Source: Enterobacter pseudoroggenkampii (GTDB lineage: Bacteria > Pseudomonadota > Gammaproteobacteria > Enterobacterales > Enterobacteriaceae). Taken from it: 64,000 bases of DNA. How positions within the stretch are numbered: the stretch's first letter is position 1; each line of letters begins with the position of its first letter. Made by a program: the position numbers and the translations under genes. The DNA lies in NCBI RefSeq assembly GCF_026420145.1, contig NZ_JAPMLV010000002.1, positions 186,001 through 250,000 of the forward strand, given 5' to 3'. This document shows positions 41,237 through 53,015 of this stretch, in pieces. The notes below the pieces were generated by a model. The model saw nothing but the letters and a program-made list of their open reading frames with translations. It did not search any database and was not told where the DNA came from.

Positions 41237-41959
41237 TTACTCTTTATCGCCCAGCAGAACGGATTCCAGCGCGATTTTGATCATGTCGTTGAAGGTCGTC
41301 TGACGCTCAGCGGCGGTGGTCTGCTCGTGGGTACGGATATGGTCGGACACGGTGCAGATGGTGAGCGCTTTCGCACCAAACTCCGCCGCAACGCCGTAGA
41401 TGCCCGCAGCTTCCATTTCCACGCCCAGGATGCCGTATTTTTCCATCACGTCGAACATCTCACCGCCGTCTGGTGCATAGAACAGGTCAGCAGAGAAGAG
41501 GTTACCCACGCGCGCGTCAACGCCCAGCGCTTTTGCCGCGTCAACCGCGTCACGCACCATGCCGAAGTCTGCAATTGCCGCGAAGTCATGGTCTTTGAAA
41601 CGCATGCGGTTAACTTTGGAATCGGTGCAGGCACCCATACCAATAACGATGTCGCGCAGCTTAACGTCCATACGCACCGCGCCGCAGGAGCCAACGCGGA
41701 TGATTTTCTTCACGCCGAAGTCGGTGATCAGCTCTTTGGTGTAGATAGAGCAGGATGGGATACCCATACCGTGGCCCATGACGGAGATTTTGCGGCCTTT
41801 ATAGGTACCGGTGAAGCCCAGCATGCCGCGAACGTTGTTCACTTCACGCACGTCTTCGAGGAAGGTTTCTGCAATGTGCTTCGCGCGCAGCGGGTCGCCC
41901 GGCATCAATACGACGTCAGCGAAATCACCCATTTCTGCATTAATGTGAGGAGTTGCCAT
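41237..41959 (-). CDS. deoD: Purine-nucleoside phosphorylase
   Basis: Cleaves purine (deoxy)nucleosides with phosphate to base and (deoxy)ribose-1-P. The product is 240 aa (E. coli 239). Motifs are [44 protein letters not shown] and the ribose-binding [10 protein letters not shown]. It is the last gene of deoCABD and lies 89 nt after deoB, with repeat copy 4 in the gap. Confidence 0.98.
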   Translation of the reverse strand: MATPHINAEMGDFADVVLMPGDPLRAKHIAETFLEDVREVNNVRGMLGFTGTYKGRKISVMGHGMGIPSCSIYTKELITDFGVKKIIRVGSCGAVRMDVKLRDIVIGMGACTDSKVNRMRFKDHDFAAIADFGMVRDAVDAAKALGVDARVGNLFSADLFYAPDGGEMFDVMEKYGILGVEMEAAGIYGVAAEFGAKALTICTVSDHIRTHEQTTAAERQTTFNDMIKIALESVLLGDKE

Positions 41960-41992
41960 CTTCAGTTCCTTTTACATTGTTTATTCTTTTCA

Positions 41993-42037
41993 CCCTCTCC
42001 CTGTGGGAGAGGGCCGGGGTGAGGGCATCAGACCGCA
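41993..42037 (-). repeat. Dispersed palindromic repeat, copy 4
   Basis: CCCTCTCCCTGTGGGAGAGGG followed by GGGTGAGGGCATCAGACCGCA. It lies between deoB and deoD and is inverted relative to copy 3. Confidence 0.8.
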
Positions 42038-42048
42038 CCCTACATGAT

Positions 42049-43302
<1,254 letters not shown>

Positions 43303-43325
43303 TTATCGATCAGATCAGTATACCG

Positions 43326-44648
43326 CTATTCGGTGATACGGCGATAGACAGTCGGTGTGGTTTCCGGTGCTTTATCGTCAAGCGTGATGGCCGCTTTCAC
43401 CGCTTTCGCCGCTTCCTGCCAGCTGGCTTCGTCTTTGGCGTGGATCACCGCCAGCGGACGTTGGCCGTCAACGCTGTCGCCCAGACGGGCCATATCGGTA
43501 AAGCCGACGCTGTAATCAATGGTGTCTGAAGCCTGACGACGGCCGCCGCCCATTGAGACCACTGCCATGCCGAGGGCACGGGTGTCCATGGCGGAGACAA
43601 ACCCTTCGCTATCGGCATACACCGCTTTGCTGAGCGTCGCGGTTGGCAGGTACTTCGCGTAATTTTCGACGAAATCGGTCGGGCCTTTTTGTGCCGCGAC
43701 CATGCGGCCGAAGATCTCCGCCGCTTTGCCGTTGTCCAGCACCGCCTGCAGCTTCGCGCGGGCGTCGGCGTCGTCTTTGGCGAGCTTGCCGGAGATTAAC
43801 ATCTCCACGCACAGCGCCATGGTGACGTCGAACAGACGCGGGTTACGGTATTCCCCGGTGAGGAACTGGACGGCTTCACGCACTTCGACGGCGTTACCGG
43901 CGCTGGAAGCCAGCACCTGGTTCATATCGGTGAGCAGTGCGGTAGTGCGCACGCCTGCGCCGTTGGAGACGCCAACGATCGCTTCGGCCAGCGCCTCAGA
44001 GAGTTCATAGGTTGGCATAAACGCGCCGCTGCCTACCTTCACGTCCATCACCAGCGCGTCCAGCCCTTCTGCCAGCTTCTTCGCCAGGATAGAGGCGGTG
44101 ATCAGCGGGATGGAGTCAACGGTCGCGGTGATGTCGCGGGTCGCGTAGAAACGCTTGTCTGCCGGAGCAAGAGAGCTGGTCTGGCCGATAATCGCCACAC
44201 CAACGTCTTTAATAATGTCGCGGAAGCGGTTGTCATCCGGGAAGATATCGAAGCCCGGAATAGCTTCCAGTTTGTCGAGCGTACCGCCGGTGTGGCCCAG
44301 GCCGCGCCCGGAGATCATCGGGATGTAACCGCCACAGGCTGCCACCATTGGGCCGAGCATCAGGGAGGTCACGTCACCCACGCCGCCGGTGGAGTGTTTA
44401 TCCACAATCGGGCCGTTAGGGTTGAGGCTTTTCCAGTCCAGAACGGTTCCTGAATCTCGCATCGCCATGGTCAGCGACACGCGCTCAGGCATCGACATAT
44501 CGTGGAAGAAAATGGTCATCGCCAGAGCCGCAATCTGCCCTTCTGAGACGGTGTTATCACGAATGCCGTTAATGAAGAAGCGGATCTCTTCGTCGCTTAA
44601 TGCATGACCATCACGTTTTTTACGAATAATTTCTTGTGCGAGAAACAC
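43326..44648 (-). CDS. deoA: Thymidine phosphorylase
   Basis: Phosphorolyses thymidine and deoxyuridine. The product is 440 aa, as in E. coli. The family signature is in [15 protein letters not shown], with [13 protein letters not shown] binding phosphate. The start is chosen as GTG at 44648 ([14 protein letters not shown]) because a GGAGG ribosome site lies 5 nt before it. The in-frame ATG four codons upstream overlaps that site. The deoC-deoA gap holds a REP pair. Confidence 0.97.
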   Translation of the reverse strand: MFLAQEIIRKKRDGHALSDEEIRFFINGIRDNTVSEGQIAALAMTIFFHDMSMPERVSLTMAMRDSGTVLDWKSLNPNGPIVDKHSTGGVGDVTSLMLGPMVAACGGYIPMISGRGLGHTGGTLDKLEAIPGFDIFPDDNRFRDIIKDVGVAIIGQTSSLAPADKRFYATRDITATVDSIPLITASILAKKLAEGLDALVMDVKVGSGAFMPTYELSEALAEAIVGVSNGAGVRTTALLTDMNQVLASSAGNAVEVREAVQFLTGEYRNPRLFDVTMALCVEMLISGKLAKDDADARAKLQAVLDNGKAAEIFGRMVAAQKGPTDFVENYAKYLPTATLSKAVYADSEGFVSAMDTRALGMAVVSMGGGRRQASDTIDYSVGFTDMARLGDSVDGQRPLAVIHAKDEASWQEAAKAVKAAITLDDKAPETTPTVYRRITE

Positions 44649-44680
44649 GGTAACCTCCATGCGGAATCGGGGGAGTTGTG

Positions 44681-44745
44681 GCGGGTGGCGCTACGCTTAC
44701 CCGCCCTACGATCCTGTAGGCCGGATAAGCGAAGCGTCATCCGGC
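44681..44745. repeat. REP pair (BIME) between deoC and deoA
   Basis: Two palindromes in inverted orientation occur at 44681-44709 (GCGGGTGGCGCTACGC...) and 44716-44745 (GTAGGCCGGATAAGCG...). In this position they can protect the upstream deoC message (inference). Confidence 0.8.
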
Positions 44746-44757
44746 GTTGTCTGGCAA

Positions 44758-45537
44758 TCAGTAGCTGCTTGCGCTCTTACCGTCGCCGTGACCCAGCGCC
44801 TTCAGCAGGCTAGCCAGCAGGCTGGACGCACCGAAACGGTAGTGACGGGAATCGGCCCAGTCGGCGCCGAACAGTTCGTCAGCAATCGCCAGGAACTGCT
44901 GCGCGTCTTCGGCGGTACGCACGCCGCCCGCAGGTTTGAAGCCTACGGTTTTGGAGACGCCCATGTCGCGGATCACTTCCATCATGATGCGCGCGCTTTC
45001 CGGGGTGGCGTTAACCGGCACTTTACCGGTAGAGGTTTTAATGAAATCCGCACCGGCTTTGATGGAGATTTCAGATGCCTTACGAATCAGCGCCTCTTCT
45101 TTCAGCTCGCCGGTTTCGATGATCACTTTAAGCAGCACGTTTGCCGCCGCACACGCGTCTTTACAGGCCTTCACCAGGTCAAAACCGACCTGCTCATTGC
45201 CGGCGATCAGCGCGCGGTACGGGAACACCACGTCAACTTCGTCTGCACCGTAAGCAATCGCCGCGCGGGTTTCTGCCAGCGCAATCTCGATATCGTCGTT
45301 GCCGTGCGGGAAGTTAGTCACGGTTGCAATGCGCACGTCCGGCGTGCCCTGCTCTTTCAGAGTTTTACGGGCAATCGGGATAAAGCGCGGGTAGATACAA
45401 ACGGCTGCGGTGTTACCCACTGGCGTTTTCGCCTGATGGCACAGGGCGATGACTTTCTCATTGGTGTCGTCATCGTTCAGGGTAGTCAGGTCCATCAGTT
45501 TCAACGCGCGCAGGCTGCTTGCAGTTAAATCGGTCAT
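44758..45537 (-). CDS. deoC: Deoxyribose-phosphate aldolase
   Basis: Splits deoxyribose-5-P into acetaldehyde and glyceraldehyde-3-P through a Schiff base. The product is 259 aa, as in E. coli. The catalytic lysine lies in [12 protein letters not shown], and the second lysine in [12 protein letters not shown]. The start [19 protein letters not shown] at 45537 matches the family. A frame extension to 45660 runs through the operator region and is rejected. First gene of deoCABD. Confidence 0.98.
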   Translation of the reverse strand: MTDLTASSLRALKLMDLTTLNDDDTNEKVIALCHQAKTPVGNTAAVCIYPRFIPIARKTLKEQGTPDVRIATVTNFPHGNDDIEIALAETRAAIAYGADEVDVVFPYRALIAGNEQVGFDLVKACKDACAAANVLLKVIIETGELKEEALIRKASEISIKAGADFIKTSTGKVPVNATPESARIMMEVIRDMGVSKTVGFKPAGGVRTAEDAQQFLAIADELFGADWADSRHYRFGASSLLASLLKALGHGDGKSASSY

Positions 45538-45582
45538 AACAATCTCCAACGGCAGTGCCGTATAAATTTTACCTTGCGGGTC

Positions 45583-45598
45583 TGTGAGTATTCTAACA
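45583..45598 (-). promoter_or_regulatory. DeoR operator O2 at the deoP2-type promoter
   Basis: On the minus strand TGTTAGAATACTCACA matches the DeoR palindrome TGTTAGAATTCTAACA at 14 of 16 positions. It lies 46 nt upstream of deoC. Next to it at 45616-45631 is TGTGATGAATGTCGAA, which corresponds to the CRP site of E. coli deoP2. Confidence 0.8.
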
Positions 45599-45615
45599 TC
45601 CACCCGCATCCACAC

Positions 45616-45631
45616 TTCGACATTCATCACA
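45616..45631 (-). promoter_or_regulatory. Probable CRP site of the deo P2 promoter
   Basis: TGTGATGAATGTCGAA on the minus strand has a good left CRP half-site and a weak right half. It lies directly upstream of the DeoR site. The surrounding sequence aligns by eye with E. coli deoP2, where CRP and CytR bind together. Confidence 0.55.
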
Positions 45632-45799
45632 GTTAATGAAAACTGCGTACAAATTTGCATTACTGTAATGAGATCTTCTTCAAACTTTAGTGCGCAAATT
45701 GCCGACTAAAGCAGCAATACCCCCTGTGGGATCAAAAGCGCCAACAGGCAGGCTTTCTACAATCCGTTCATCATCCGCAGAACATTCAAGGAAGCGAAT

Positions 45800-47347
45800 A
45801 TGCCCCACTCCAGCCCCGACGCCCTGCAGCAACGTTGCCAGCAGATTGTGACAAGCCCGGTGTTATCCGCGGAACAAAAACGTCATTTTCTGGCGCTGGA
45901 AGCGGAAAACAACCTGCCGTATCCGGCACTTCCTGAAGCTGCGCGCGCCGCGCTGGACGAGGGGTTTATCTGCGACATGTTCGAAGGCCATGCGCCTTAC
46001 AAACCCCGTTACGTTCTGCCGGATTACGCAAAATTTCTGGCTAACGGTTCAGAATGGCTGGAGCTGGAAGGGGCAAAAGATCTCGACGATGCCCTCTCGC
46101 TGCTAACCATCCTTTATCACCACGTTCCGTCCGTCACATCGATGCCGGTCTATCTCGGCCAGCTTGATGCGCTGCTGCAACCATATGTTAGAATTCTAAC
46201 ACAAGAAGAAATCAATAGCCGAATAAAACGTTTCTGGCGCTATCTTGACCGTACGCTGCCGGATGCCTTTATGCATGCCAATATCGGGCCGGAAGATACG
46301 CCCATCACCCGTGCCATTCTGCGTGCCGATGCAGAGCTGAAGCAGGTCGCGCCGAACCTGACCTTTATTTATGATCCAGAGGCCACCCCGGACGACCTGC
46401 TGCTTGAGGTGGCAAAAAACATATGTGAATGCAGTAAACCGCACATTTCTAATGGCCCGGTGAATGATAAAATTTTCACAAAAGGTCGTTATGGCGTGGT
46501 GAGCTGTTACAACTCCCTGCCTCTGGCTGGCGGTGGCAGCACCCTGGTGCGCCTTAACCTCAAAGCCATTGCTGAATGCAGCACGTCCATTGAAGACTTC
46601 TTCACCCGCACGCTCCCGCACTATTGCCAGCAGCAAATGGCCATCATCGATGCACGCTGTGGTTTCCTGTACGAGCAATCTGGCTTCTTTGAGAATAGCT
46701 TCCTGGTAAAAGAGGGGCTGATTGATGCCGATCGGTTTGTGCCGATGTTTGGCATGTACGGTCTGGCGGAAGCGGTAAACGTGCTCTGTGAGAAAGCTGG
46801 CATCGCGGGACGTTACGGCAAAGATGAGCAGGCCAACGCGCTGGGCTATCGCATCAGCGAACAGCTTGCGGTGTTTGTCGAAAACACGCCGGTGAAGCAC
46901 GGCTGGAAGCAGCGCGCGATGCTTCACGCGCAGTCGGGGATCAGCTCCGACTCCGGCACCACGCCGGGCGCGCGCCTGCCCTACGGCGACGAGCCGGATC
47001 CCATCAGCCACCTGCTGGCGGTAGCTCCCCATCACAAGCACTACTCTTCCGGGATAAGCGATATCCTGACGCTGGATGAGACGGTAAAACGCAACCCGCA
47101 GGCGGTGGTTCAGCTGTGCCTGGGCGCGTTCAGGGCGGGTATGCGCGAGTTTACCGCCAACGTGGCGGGTAACGATCTGGTGCGCGTCACCGGGTATATG
47201 GTGCGGCTATCGGATCTGGAGAAATACCGGGAAGCAGGGTCGAGAACGAACACCACGTGGCTGGGGGAAGAAGCCGCACGCAATACCCGCATTCTGGAAC
47301 GTCAGCCGCGCGTGATTAGCCATGAACAGCAGATGCGCTTTAGTTAG
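45800..47347 (+). CDS. yjjI: Glycyl-radical enzyme YjjI (DUF3029)
   Basis: A 515-aa member of the YjjI glycyl-radical family; substrate not established to my knowledge. The radical motif is [11 protein letters not shown], with the candidate radical Gly465 (codon 47192-47194), close to the C-terminus as in other family members. A candidate thiyl cysteine lies in [17 protein letters not shown]. It overlaps yjjW, its likely activase, by 26 nt. It is divergent from deoC. Two DeoR operator sequences lie inside its coding region, so deo control and yjjI are physically interlocked. Confidence 0.93.
   Translation: MPHSSPDALQQRCQQIVTSPVLSAEQKRHFLALEAENNLPYPALPEAARAALDEGFICDMFEGHAPYKPRYVLPDYAKFLANGSEWLELEGAKDLDDALSLLTILYHHVPSVTSMPVYLGQLDALLQPYVRILTQEEINSRIKRFWRYLDRTLPDAFMHANIGPEDTPITRAILRADAELKQVAPNLTFIYDPEATPDDLLLEVAKNICECSKPHISNGPVNDKIFTKGRYGVVSCYNSLPLAGGGSTLVRLNLKAIAECSTSIEDFFTRTLPHYCQQQMAIIDARCGFLYEQSGFFENSFLVKEGLIDADRFVPMFGMYGLAEAVNVLCEKAGIAGRYGKDEQANALGYRISEQLAVFVENTPVKHGWKQRAMLHAQSGISSDSGTTPGARLPYGDEPDPISHLLAVAPHHKHYSSGISDILTLDETVKRNPQAVVQLCLGAFRAGMREFTANVAGNDLVRVTGYMVRLSDLEKYREAGSRTNTTWLGEEAARNTRILERQPRVISHEQQMRFS
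46186..46201. promoter_or_regulatory. Perfect DeoR operator inside yjjI (O1 equivalent)
   Basis: TGTTAGAATTCTAACA, an exact DeoR palindrome, lies about 603 bp from O2. In E. coli deoO1 and deoO2 are about 600 bp apart and looped together by DeoR. Confidence 0.88.
46465..46480. promoter_or_regulatory. Third DeoR operator-like site inside yjjI (OE equivalent)
   Basis: TGATAAAATTTTCACA matches the DeoR palindrome at 12 of 16 positions. It lies 279 bp from the perfect site, close to the OE spacing I recall for E. coli. The evidence is spacing plus partial sequence. Confidence 0.6.
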
Positions 47348-48182
47348 TCAGGTCATTCCTTTTTCCTGCGTGGACGGGCCGGGCAGCCGCCTGGCCCTGT
47401 TCCTGCAGGGCTGTAACCTGCGCTGTAAAACCTGCCACAACCCGTGGACGATTGGCCGCTGCAACGACTGCGGGGACTGTGTGCCCCACTGTCCGCACGA
47501 TGCGCTGACCATTCAGGCCGGGCGCGTCTGGTGGCAGGAGAGCGACTGCCAGCAGTGCGACACCTGTCTGCACCTGTGTCAGCAGCAGGCAACGCCTATG
47601 GCGCACCGCTTCAGCGTGGAAGAGATCCTCGCTCAGATCCGCAAATCCGCACCGTTTATCGAAGGGATCACCGTCAGCGGTGGTGAAGCCACAACGCAAT
47701 TACCGTTTTTGATCGCCCTGTTCACCGCGATCAAAGCCGATCCTGCCCTGCGCCACCTCACCTGTCTGGTCGACAGCAACGGTCTGTTAAGCGAAACCGG
47801 CTGGGAAAAGCTGCTGCCGGTACTGGATGGCGCGATGCTGGATCTGAAGGCGTGGGACAATGAGCATCACCGTTTTCTGACCGGGCGCGAAAACCCGCAG
47901 ATTAAACAGAGTATTCGCTGGCTGGCACAGCATCAACGGCTGACTGAATTGAGGCTCCTGGTGATCCCAGAGCAATGTGATTATCTGGAACATCTGAAAC
48001 CGCTGACAACGTTTATCCACGGGCTGGGGAATATTCCGGTGCGTATTAACGCGTTTCAAGCGCATGGCGTGTACGGTGAGGCGGCATCATGGCGCAGCGC
48101 CACGCCCGAGGACGTTGAACCGCTGGCGCGGGCGCTGGAAAAACAGAAGATAACGGTGATCCGCCCGGCGCTTTACCTATAG
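47322..48182 (+). CDS. yjjW: Radical-SAM glycyl-radical-enzyme activase YjjW
   Basis: A 286-aa radical SAM protein, the predicted activator of YjjI. The SAM cluster motif is [16 protein letters not shown] (CxxxCxxC). An inserted ferredoxin-like domain has two more cysteine clusters ([11 protein letters not shown] and [11 protein letters not shown]), typical of PFL-type activases with auxiliary [4Fe-4S] clusters. It then shows [13 protein letters not shown]. The start [16 protein letters not shown] overlaps the yjjI end, indicating coupling. Its stop overlaps convergent yjjV by 6 nt. Confidence 0.95.
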   Translation: MNSRCALVSQVIPFSCVDGPGSRLALFLQGCNLRCKTCHNPWTIGRCNDCGDCVPHCPHDALTIQAGRVWWQESDCQQCDTCLHLCQQQATPMAHRFSVEEILAQIRKSAPFIEGITVSGGEATTQLPFLIALFTAIKADPALRHLTCLVDSNGLLSETGWEKLLPVLDGAMLDLKAWDNEHHRFLTGRENPQIKQSIRWLAQHQRLTELRLLVIPEQCDYLEHLKPLTTFIHGLGNIPVRINAFQAHGVYGEAASWRSATPEDVEPLARALEKQKITVIRPALYL

Positions 48183-48959
48183 CGTGATACCAAATACCGA
48201 CCGCGTATTTTCCAGCAGCGCATCGGCAATCACCTCTTCAGGCTCTTTTCGCAGTTCACACAGGGTGGCAAACACGCGCGCCGCCTGTTCCGGGCGATTC
48301 GGCTGACCCTGAAAACCATTCAGTGGCATATCCGGCGCGTCGGTTTCCAGCAGAAGCGCCGACAGCGGCAGCTGCGCCATCACGTCCCGGGTTTTACTGG
48401 CGCGCGGATAGGTGATGGTGCCACCGACGCCGATTTTATAGCCCAGCTCAATAAAACGCTGCGCCTGCTGCAGGCTGCCGGAGAAACCGTGCACGACGCC
48501 CCTGCGCGGCAGATCGATGCGCTTCAGGTGCATTGCCAGCTTATCGTGCGTGCGTCTTGAATGGAGGATCACCGGCAGATCGTGACGCTTCGCCAGCCTG
48601 AGCTGCGCGTCGAGGATCGTCTGCTGGCGCTCAAACTGCGGGTTCTCGCGATAAAGATCGAGGCCGATCTCCCCGATGGCGACAAGCTTGTCGCCTGCGG
48701 TCTGCACTATCTCATCAAGTCTCTCTATGTGCTCATCACGATGCCGCTCAATCACGATCGGATGCAGGCCGAGCGCCGCATAGAGCGCGGGGTGCCGTGC
48801 AGAAAGATCCAGCACGCGGGAAAAGTACGCCGCTTCCACTGACGGCACAATGATGGCCTGAACGCCTGCGTCAGCGGCTTTCGCAATGCTTTGCGCTTCC
48901 TCCCCCGTAAACGGCGGGAAATCAAAGTGGCAGTGGGTATCGACAAAGCGGTGCGTCAC
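48177..48959 (-). CDS. yjjV: TatD-family metal-dependent hydrolase YjjV
   Basis: A 260-aa TIM-barrel hydrolase of the TatD family, a putative deoxyribonuclease. Metal ligands are visible in [34 protein letters not shown] and VVHGFSGS, with [10 protein letters not shown] at the C-terminal side. It overlaps the upstream yjjU stop by 4 nt, so the two are probably cotranscribed. Confidence 0.94.
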   Translation of the reverse strand: MTHRFVDTHCHFDFPPFTGEEAQSIAKAADAGVQAIIVPSVEAAYFSRVLDLSARHPALYAALGLHPIVIERHRDEHIERLDEIVQTAGDKLVAIGEIGLDLYRENPQFERQQTILDAQLRLAKRHDLPVILHSRRTHDKLAMHLKRIDLPRRGVVHGFSGSLQQAQRFIELGYKIGVGGTITYPRASKTRDVMAQLPLSALLLETDAPDMPLNGFQGQPNRPEQAARVFATLCELRKEPEEVIADALLENTRSVFGITL

Positions 48960-50008
48960 GCCAGATCCTCGTTATCCAGTAAAGCGTCATTCGCCTGCGG
49001 AATATCCACCAGCGGCATCGTCAGGGCATCGTTAGCGACAATCGCAGGCGGCGTAATAATGCGTTTATGGCGATGAAGCGGCGGTTGCTCCGCCAGCATT
49101 TTCCCCACCGTTGCCAGGAAGTAGCGCCCGCACAGCCGTCCCGTTTTGTAATCCATGCGCAGCGCAGGGACGCGGCTGCCCAAGGCCATGCTCAGCAGCG
49201 GCTTAGGCGGATAGATTTCAAAAATACGCAGCTTACCCGGCGGTTTTTCAATGAAGCGCTGCATCGCGCCGTAGGTGGTTTCATGCTGCTTCGCGATGTT
49301 CACCAGCGGCTGCAGGCTGCTGTCGCCCAACCAGCGCTCCATCCGTTTAAACCACTGCGGCGTGTAATACATTTGCGACGGTACGGTACGGATCACCACA
49401 ATGGTTTTCGCCCCGCGACGGGCGGCTTCCTGCACCGGTACCGCGTCACTGATCCCCCCGTCCAGATAGCTAATGCCGTCCAGCAGCGCACCGGTACGAT
49501 AAAAACCGGGGATCGCGCTGGAGGCACGGATGATGTCCAGCCAGTTCTCTTTCTGAGGCGAAAAATAGCCCGGCGAATAGTCATCCCCCCGGCTGGCGCA
49601 CATCCAGAATTCTTTGCCGCTATCAAACAGACGGGCCGCGGTGTCCATGGCCAGCGGCATCTGGCTGGAGGTCGACTCCAGCAGCCAGTCGAGATCGATC
49701 AGGTTACCGCCGCGCACAAAGCGCACCGGATTAAAAAACTCTTTCGCCGTGGTATAGCGCATGATGACCTTTCGCGCGTAGCCGGGCTGGTTGCAGACAT
49801 AGGCAGAAAGGTTCTGCGCCCCGGCAGACGTGCCGAAGTAGAGGTCAAACGGGTTGAACTGCGCGCGCATAAATTCGTCCAGCACGCCGGCGGTGAAAAT
49901 GCCGCGCTGTCCTCCACCTTCGCAGACCAGCGCGAGTTGACCTGCGCGAAACGGTTTTAACGTCAGCGGCGCAATATTGCCGAGCGTAACGGGAATTCGT
50001 TGCCCCAC
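48956..50008 (-). CDS. yjjU: Patatin-like phospholipase family protein YjjU
   Basis: A 350-aa protein (E. coli 357) with the patatin catalytic dyad: nucleophile Ser in GTSAGAQ and Asp in YLDGGISDAVPV. The oxyanion-hole glycines are in VCEGGGQRGIFTAGVLDEF. Predicted lipid acyl hydrolase; the substrate is unknown. First gene of the yjjU-yjjV unit, downstream of the ytjA terminator. Confidence 0.93.
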   Translation of the reverse strand: MGQRIPVTLGNIAPLTLKPFRAGQLALVCEGGGQRGIFTAGVLDEFMRAQFNPFDLYFGTSAGAQNLSAYVCNQPGYARKVIMRYTTAKEFFNPVRFVRGGNLIDLDWLLESTSSQMPLAMDTAARLFDSGKEFWMCASRGDDYSPGYFSPQKENWLDIIRASSAIPGFYRTGALLDGISYLDGGISDAVPVQEAARRGAKTIVVIRTVPSQMYYTPQWFKRMERWLGDSSLQPLVNIAKQHETTYGAMQRFIEKPPGKLRIFEIYPPKPLLSMALGSRVPALRMDYKTGRLCGRYFLATVGKMLAEQPPLHRHKRIITPPAIVANDALTMPLVDIPQANDALLDNEDLA

Positions 50009-50075
50009 CTCTGCTTTCCTGTTTTGATTATTTTATAACACCACAGTAACGCACCCGACCTGTTACGCAAATAAG

Positions 50076-50107
50076 AAAAAGCCAGTCACTGCGACTGGCT
50101 TTTTTTT
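50076..50107. terminator. Terminator between ytjA and yjjU
   Basis: The hairpin GCCAGTC/GACTGGC has A5 on the left and T8 on the right, so it works in both directions. It lies 22 nt downstream of ytjA. Confidence 0.88.
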
Positions 50108-50128
50108 GTTGAAGGAATATTGCGTTTG

Positions 50129-50290
50129 CTACGGACGTCTACGACCCGTAAACAGGCTGACCAGGAACAGAATAATACCCACAACGAAGACAATTTTAGC
50201 TGCCCATGCCGCTGTACCTGCCAGTCCACCAAAGCCCAATGCGGCGGCAATTAACGCGATAACCAGAAATATAATGCCCCAACGAAACAT
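50129..50290 (-). CDS. ytjA: Small membrane protein YtjA (DUF1328/UPF0391)
   Basis: A 53-aa protein read from the minus strand: [20 protein letters not shown] and so on to SLFTGRRRP. Two hydrophobic segments (about 5-22 and 30-46) separated by [12 protein letters not shown] identify the DUF1328 family. The start is preceded by GGAGA. Function unknown; stress-linked in relatives. It lies downstream of osmY on the same strand. Confidence 0.93.
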   Translation of the reverse strand: MFRWGIIFLVIALIAAALGFGGLAGTAAWAAKIVFVVGIILFLVSLFTGRRRP

Positions 50291-50417
50291 AAGCTTCTCC
50301 TTTACCATAGTTAATGTCGGCCGCTAAACGTGAGCGCTCAGGTCACTCACCGGCGTTTTTCCAGAGTCGTTCTTATATCGCCCGCAGGTGTTAGCCAGGC
50401 GGGCGAATGGTCCAGAT

Positions 50418-51035
50418 TTACTTCGTTTTCAGATCGTTTTTAACGCTTTTCACACCATCAATCGCTTTCGCAATGGACTCGGCACGTTCACTTTGCGCCT
50501 GCGAATCTACCGTACCGGAAAGCTGAACCACACCATCGGTGGTTTCTACTTTCACCTTACGGGACGGCACGATGTCATCTGCTAAAAGTTTAGCTTTGAT
50601 TTCACTGGTGGTGGCGGCATCACCGGCGTAACCTTTCACCGACGCGTTTTTGCCGTCACGGACGTGCAGTTTATCGCTGACGGAGGCAACACCTTCGACG
50701 CCTTTCGCCACTTTCACCGCCTGTTCTGCCTGAGCCTGGCTTTCAACAAAGCCGCTCAGCGTGACCACTTTCTTGTCGGTCTTAACGGAAATATCGGTGC
50801 TCTTAATGGCTTCATCATCCACCAGTGCGGCTTTCACTTTTGCTGTGATTGAGCTGTCATCCATGAAGTTGCCGACTTTATTCATAGAGCTATCGATTTT
50901 TTGCCCTGCGCTATCGGCCGTGGATTGTGCTTTATCCATGGTGCTGCTTTCCGCGAGGGCGGAGCCGCTCACCAGAACGCTACCCAGGGTTACAGCCAGC
51001 AGAGTTTTAGAAATCTTCAGTCTTGTCATATTCAT
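50418..51035 (-). CDS. osmY: Periplasmic BON-domain protein OsmY
   Basis: Osmotically and stationary-phase induced periplasmic chaperone-like protein. The product is 205 aa (E. coli 201). A signal peptide ends at GSALA. Two BON domains follow ([21 protein letters not shown]... and [19 protein letters not shown]...). The start [13 protein letters not shown] is preceded by AGGAA at 7 nt. It follows prfC on the same strand across a 299-nt gap. Confidence 0.97.
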   Translation of the reverse strand: MNMTRLKISKTLLAVTLGSVLVSGSALAESSTMDKAQSTADSAGQKIDSSMNKVGNFMDDSSITAKVKAALVDDEAIKSTDISVKTDKKVVTLSGFVESQAQAEQAVKVAKGVEGVASVSDKLHVRDGKNASVKGYAGDAATTSEIKAKLLADDIVPSRKVKVETTDGVVQLSGTVDSQAQSERAESIAKAIDGVKSVKNDLKTK

Positions 51036-51301
51036 CGATCTATTCCTGTGTTGACCCGTTATTCGGGCTACGCACTTCCTTAGTAGTGATATATATTGCG
51101 AATAAACACACGGGCAAAATGGATAACCTAAAGTCATGCATTGAACAGTTAATTTATCCACGCCCGGTGTTAAACACTGAGTTAAATATAGATCACTCTC
51201 ACAGAGCCGCTTTCAGAATTGGGTAAAAAACGCGCGAATAGCGTGAAATTGCGTTGAATTAAGAACATTCCGCAAGGGATTAATAAGACAGGAATTAAAG
51301 A

Positions 51302-51325
51302 AGAGCACGGCGGCAGCCGTGCTCT
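51302..51325 (-). terminator. prfC terminator
   Basis: A 10-bp stem, AGAGCACGGC/GCCGTGCTCT, with a GGCA loop is followed by TCTTTAATT on the minus strand. It begins 10 nt past the prfC stop. Confidence 0.75.
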
Positions 51326-51334
51326 GAGAGGGGA

Positions 51335-52924
51335 TTAGTGCTCGCGGGTTTTACGGAACTGAACGTCGGGATAACGTTCCTGCGTCAGGTTCAGGTTCAC
51401 CATGGTTGGCGCGATATAGGTCAGGTTATCGCCACCATCCAGCGCCAGCTGAACTTCATTCTTACGCTTAAACTCTTCGAATTTCTTCACGTCAGAACAC
51501 TCAACCCAGCGCGCGGTCGCGACGTTCACCGACTCGTAAATCGCTTCCACGTTGTATTCGCTCTTCAGACGCGCGACAACCACGTCAAACTGCAGCACGC
51601 CGACCGCGCCAACGATCAGATCGTTGTTCGCGATTGGGCGGAAGACCTGCACGGCGCCCTCCTCGGAGAGCTGCACCAGGCCTTTCAGCAGCTGTTTCTG
51701 CTTCAGCGGATCGCGCAGACGGATACGACGGAACAGCTCCGGCGCAAAGTTCGGAATGCCGGTGAACTTCATCATTTCGCCCTGGGTGAAGGTATCGCCG
51801 ATCTGAATAGTGCCATGGTTGTGCAGACCGATGATGTCACCCGGATAGGCTTCTTCAACGTGCGAACGGTCACCCGCCATAAAGGTCAGGGCGTCGGAGA
51901 TCACCACATCTTTCCCGGTACGCACCTGGCGCAGCTTCATGCCCTTTTCATACTTACCGGACACCACGCGCATAAAGGCCACGCGGTCGCGGTGTTTCGG
52001 GTCCATGTTGGCCTGAATTTTGAACACGAAGCCGGTGAATTTCTCTTCCTGCGCTTCCACTTCACGGGTATCGGTTTTACGCGGCATCGGACGCGGCGCC
52101 CACTCCACCAGACCGTCCAGCATGTGGTCAACGCCGAAGTTACCCAGTGCGGTACCGAAGAAGACCGGAGTGATTTCACCGCTCAGGAACAGCTCTTTGT
52201 CGAACTCGTGAGACGCGCCCTTCACCAGCTCCAGCTCGTCGCGCAGCTGCGCGGCCAGCTCTTCGCCAACCGCCGCGTCCAGATCCGGGTTGTCCAGACC
52301 TTTCACGATGCGCACTTCCTGAATGGTGTGGCCTTTACCGGTCTGATACAGGTAAGTTTCGTCTTTATAGAGGTGATAAACCCCTTTGAACAGCTTACCG
52401 CAGCCGATTGGCCAGGTGATTGGAGCACAGGCGATCTTCAGCTCGTTTTCCACTTCATCCATCACTTCCATCGGATCGCGGATGTCACGGTCGAGTTTGT
52501 TCATAAAGGTGAGGATCGGCGTATCGCGCAGACGGGTGACTTCCATCAGCTTACGGGTCCTGTCTTCGACACCTTTCGCGGCGTCGATCACCATCAGACA
52601 GCAGTCCACCGCCGTCAGGGTACGGTAGGTATCTTCGGAGAAGTCTTCGTGCCCCGGGGTGTCCAGCAGGTTCACCAGGCAGTCGTGATACGGGAACTGC
52701 ATCACGGAGGTGGTAATCGAAATACCACGCTGCTTTTCCATCTCCATCCAGTCAGATTTTGCATGCTGGCTGGAGCCACGGCCTTTCACGGTACCCGCAG
52801 TCTGGATCGCCTGTCCGAACAGCAACACCTTCTCAGTGATGGTCGTTTTACCGGCATCCGGGTGCGAGATAATGGCAAAAGTGCGGCGCTTGGCCACCTC
52901 TTGCAGATAAGGAGACAACGTCAT
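51335..52924 (-). CDS. prfC: Peptide chain release factor RF3
   Basis: GTPase that recycles RF1 and RF2 from the ribosome. The product is 529 aa, as in E. coli. The G-domain motifs are [13 protein letters not shown] (G1), [14 protein letters not shown] (G3) and NKLDRD (G4), followed by beta-barrel and C-terminal domains. Confidence 0.98.
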   Translation of the reverse strand: MTLSPYLQEVAKRRTFAIISHPDAGKTTITEKVLLFGQAIQTAGTVKGRGSSQHAKSDWMEMEKQRGISITTSVMQFPYHDCLVNLLDTPGHEDFSEDTYRTLTAVDCCLMVIDAAKGVEDRTRKLMEVTRLRDTPILTFMNKLDRDIRDPMEVMDEVENELKIACAPITWPIGCGKLFKGVYHLYKDETYLYQTGKGHTIQEVRIVKGLDNPDLDAAVGEELAAQLRDELELVKGASHEFDKELFLSGEITPVFFGTALGNFGVDHMLDGLVEWAPRPMPRKTDTREVEAQEEKFTGFVFKIQANMDPKHRDRVAFMRVVSGKYEKGMKLRQVRTGKDVVISDALTFMAGDRSHVEEAYPGDIIGLHNHGTIQIGDTFTQGEMMKFTGIPNFAPELFRRIRLRDPLKQKQLLKGLVQLSEEGAVQVFRPIANNDLIVGAVGVLQFDVVVARLKSEYNVEAIYESVNVATARWVECSDVKKFEEFKRKNEVQLALDGGDNLTYIAPTMVNLNLTQERYPDVQFRKTREH

Positions 52925-53015
52925 AATTAAATCTTCTTTTATAAGCGCGGCAGCACGCCACGCATCATGGAATACAAAATTGCGGCTATTTTACCCATCA
53001 ACGGGGGGCAGGCAA

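Noticed and set aside
44758..45660. 300-codon version of deoC
   Set aside because: The extension crosses the DeoR and CRP sites and is absent from DeoC proteins.
51338..52930. 530-codon open frame opposite prfC
   Set aside because: Antisense shadow of prfC with no homology or ribosome site.
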